DNA of 6,609 bases, taken from positions 1 through 6,609 of the forward strand of contig JAJXVI010000144.1 of the NCBI GenBank assembly GCA_021782195.1, read 5' to 3'. Positions 6,163 to 6,609 of this stretch are shown in pieces. The translations under genes and the position numbers were made by a program. Each line of letters opens with the position of its first letter. Position 1 is the first letter of the stretch. The notes under the pieces are model-generated. The model did not search any database, was not told the DNA's origin, and saw nothing but the letters and a program-made list of their open reading frames with translations. The stretch is from a bacterium. GTDB taxonomy: Bacteria; Vulcanimicrobiota; Xenobia; RGZZ01.

Positions 6163-6368
6163 AGAGGGAACTTCTCCCGAGGTTACCGTGAGAAGGCGTG
6201 AGGCTCCTGCAACCGTGCAACGCTGTGTCGCGACGTCGCCGGTTTCGGCGACTCCCTGACTCCGTTGAGAATGGCCCGCATCGCGGCAATCGGTGCAGAG
6301 GCTCGCCTGAGCGAGTCCGCTCCTGCCCATCGCGGTTTTGCGACATGCGTGGGGACGCAGGCATTGCG

Positions 6369-6384
6369 AAACCCGATCCGGTTT
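6369..6384. repeat. Near-perfect 16-bp dyad upstream of the aminopeptidase
   Basis: AAACC and GGTTT flank a central GATC, with one mismatched C-C pair on the dyad. It lies about 220 bp upstream of the aminopeptidase start and directly beside the heptamer repeats. It could be a transcription factor site. Confidence 0.4.
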
Positions 6385-6389
6385 GGAAC

Positions 6390-6410
6390 ACACGCAACAC
6401 GCATCACGCA
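6390..6410. repeat. Three tandem heptamers, ACACGCA/ACACGCA/TCACGCA
   Basis: Three head-to-tail 7-bp units with one variable base lie about 240-260 bp upstream of the aminopeptidase start; on the minus strand the unit reads TGCGTGW. Tandem short repeats can bind a regulator cooperatively, but this array is short and may be chance. Confidence 0.45.
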
Positions 6411-6481
6411 CCGCGCCCCGCAGGGCGGGTTCGTCTATCTGACGGCAGTTCGGGATGGCTACAACCAGCGCAGTTCACCCC

Positions 6482-6535
6482 GATTCCTGTTGTGCGGCTC
6501 TGAAAAATGCCTGGAGTGCAGGATTCCTGGTGTGC
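6482..6535. repeat. 14-bp direct repeat with 40-bp period
   Basis: GATTCCTGTTGTGC at 6482-6495 recurs as GATTCCTGGTGTGC at 6522-6535, with one mismatch. A weaker related string, GTTTCCTGGTTG, begins at 6575. The array may continue past the window edge. Confidence 0.5.
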
Positions 6536-6609
6536 CTGTTTAACCAGATTCACAATGCCTGTCCGGTGGGGAGCGTTTCCTGGTTGGATGTAGCCTGCTT
6601 CACGGTATA

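Larger units (their letters stand above)
6152..6609. other. Gene-poor right end with short repeats
   Basis: No gene is supportable in these 458 bp. A plus frame from about 6271 to 6543 is open (91 codons from ATG) but has only GAGA near the start, no recognisable motif and no strong third-position GC bias. The region upstream of the aminopeptidase contains a 7-bp inverted repeat GTCGCCG/CGGCGAC (6235-6252), a near-palindrome at 6369-6384, three tandem heptamers at 6390-6410, and a direct repeat at 6482-6535. No tRNA-like fold or convincing -35/-10 pair was found. Confidence 0.45.

Noticed and set aside
6152..6400. N-terminal extension of the aminopeptidase to a 954-residue protein
   Set aside because: The 83 extra codons encode an Arg/Ser-rich sequence with no family resemblance or signal peptide, whereas the ATG at 6151 has an ideal GGAGG 6 nt upstream and gives a normal family length.
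6265..6543. 92-codon plus-strand ORF at the right end
   Set aside because: It has a weak start, no clear Shine-Dalgarno, no motif and only mild codon bias; it also runs through the direct repeats.

Overview
This is a GC-rich bacterial window of mostly ordinary chromosomal genes separated by long, partly decayed intergenic stretches. A signal-peptide protein with a PEP-CTERM-like tail points to a diderm (Gram-negative) organism that has an exosortase sorting system. The phylum cannot be fixed from this sequence; an environmental group such as Acidobacteriota is compatible but unproven.

Layout: (1) 1-525, plus strand: a small DUF697-type membrane protein whose frame is open to the left edge, followed by a strong terminator hairpin (565-600). 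(2) 526-838: a convergent intergenic region ending in a perfect 16-bp palindrome. (3) 839-2095, minus strand: a 418-residue exported or membrane protein of unknown function, with a G8 homopolymer inside the gene and a CAGT tetranucleotide tract upstream of its GTG start. (4) 2096-2580: an intergenic region holding a short, frameshifted relic of an IS66-type transposase on the plus strand. (5) 2581-3252, minus strand: a 223-residue secreted protein with an atypical PEP-CTERM-like sorting tail; its leader carries a perfect 13-bp inverted repeat. (6) 3536-6151, minus strand: a complete 871-residue M1 zinc aminopeptidase with GAMEN, HEXXH-X18-E and catalytic Tyr intact. (7) 6152-6609: a gene-poor region with short repeats, some of which may belong to the aminopeptidase promoter.

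The three minus-strand genes are separated by 283 and 485 bp, so they are probably transcribed independently, and nothing links their functions. No RNA gene, CRISPR array, integrase or complete mobile element was found. No convincing new multi-gene system is visible. The points most worth following are the PEP-CTERM leader hairpin, the simple-sequence tracts of the 418-residue membrane protein, the IS66 relic, and the atypical PEP-CTERM tail.
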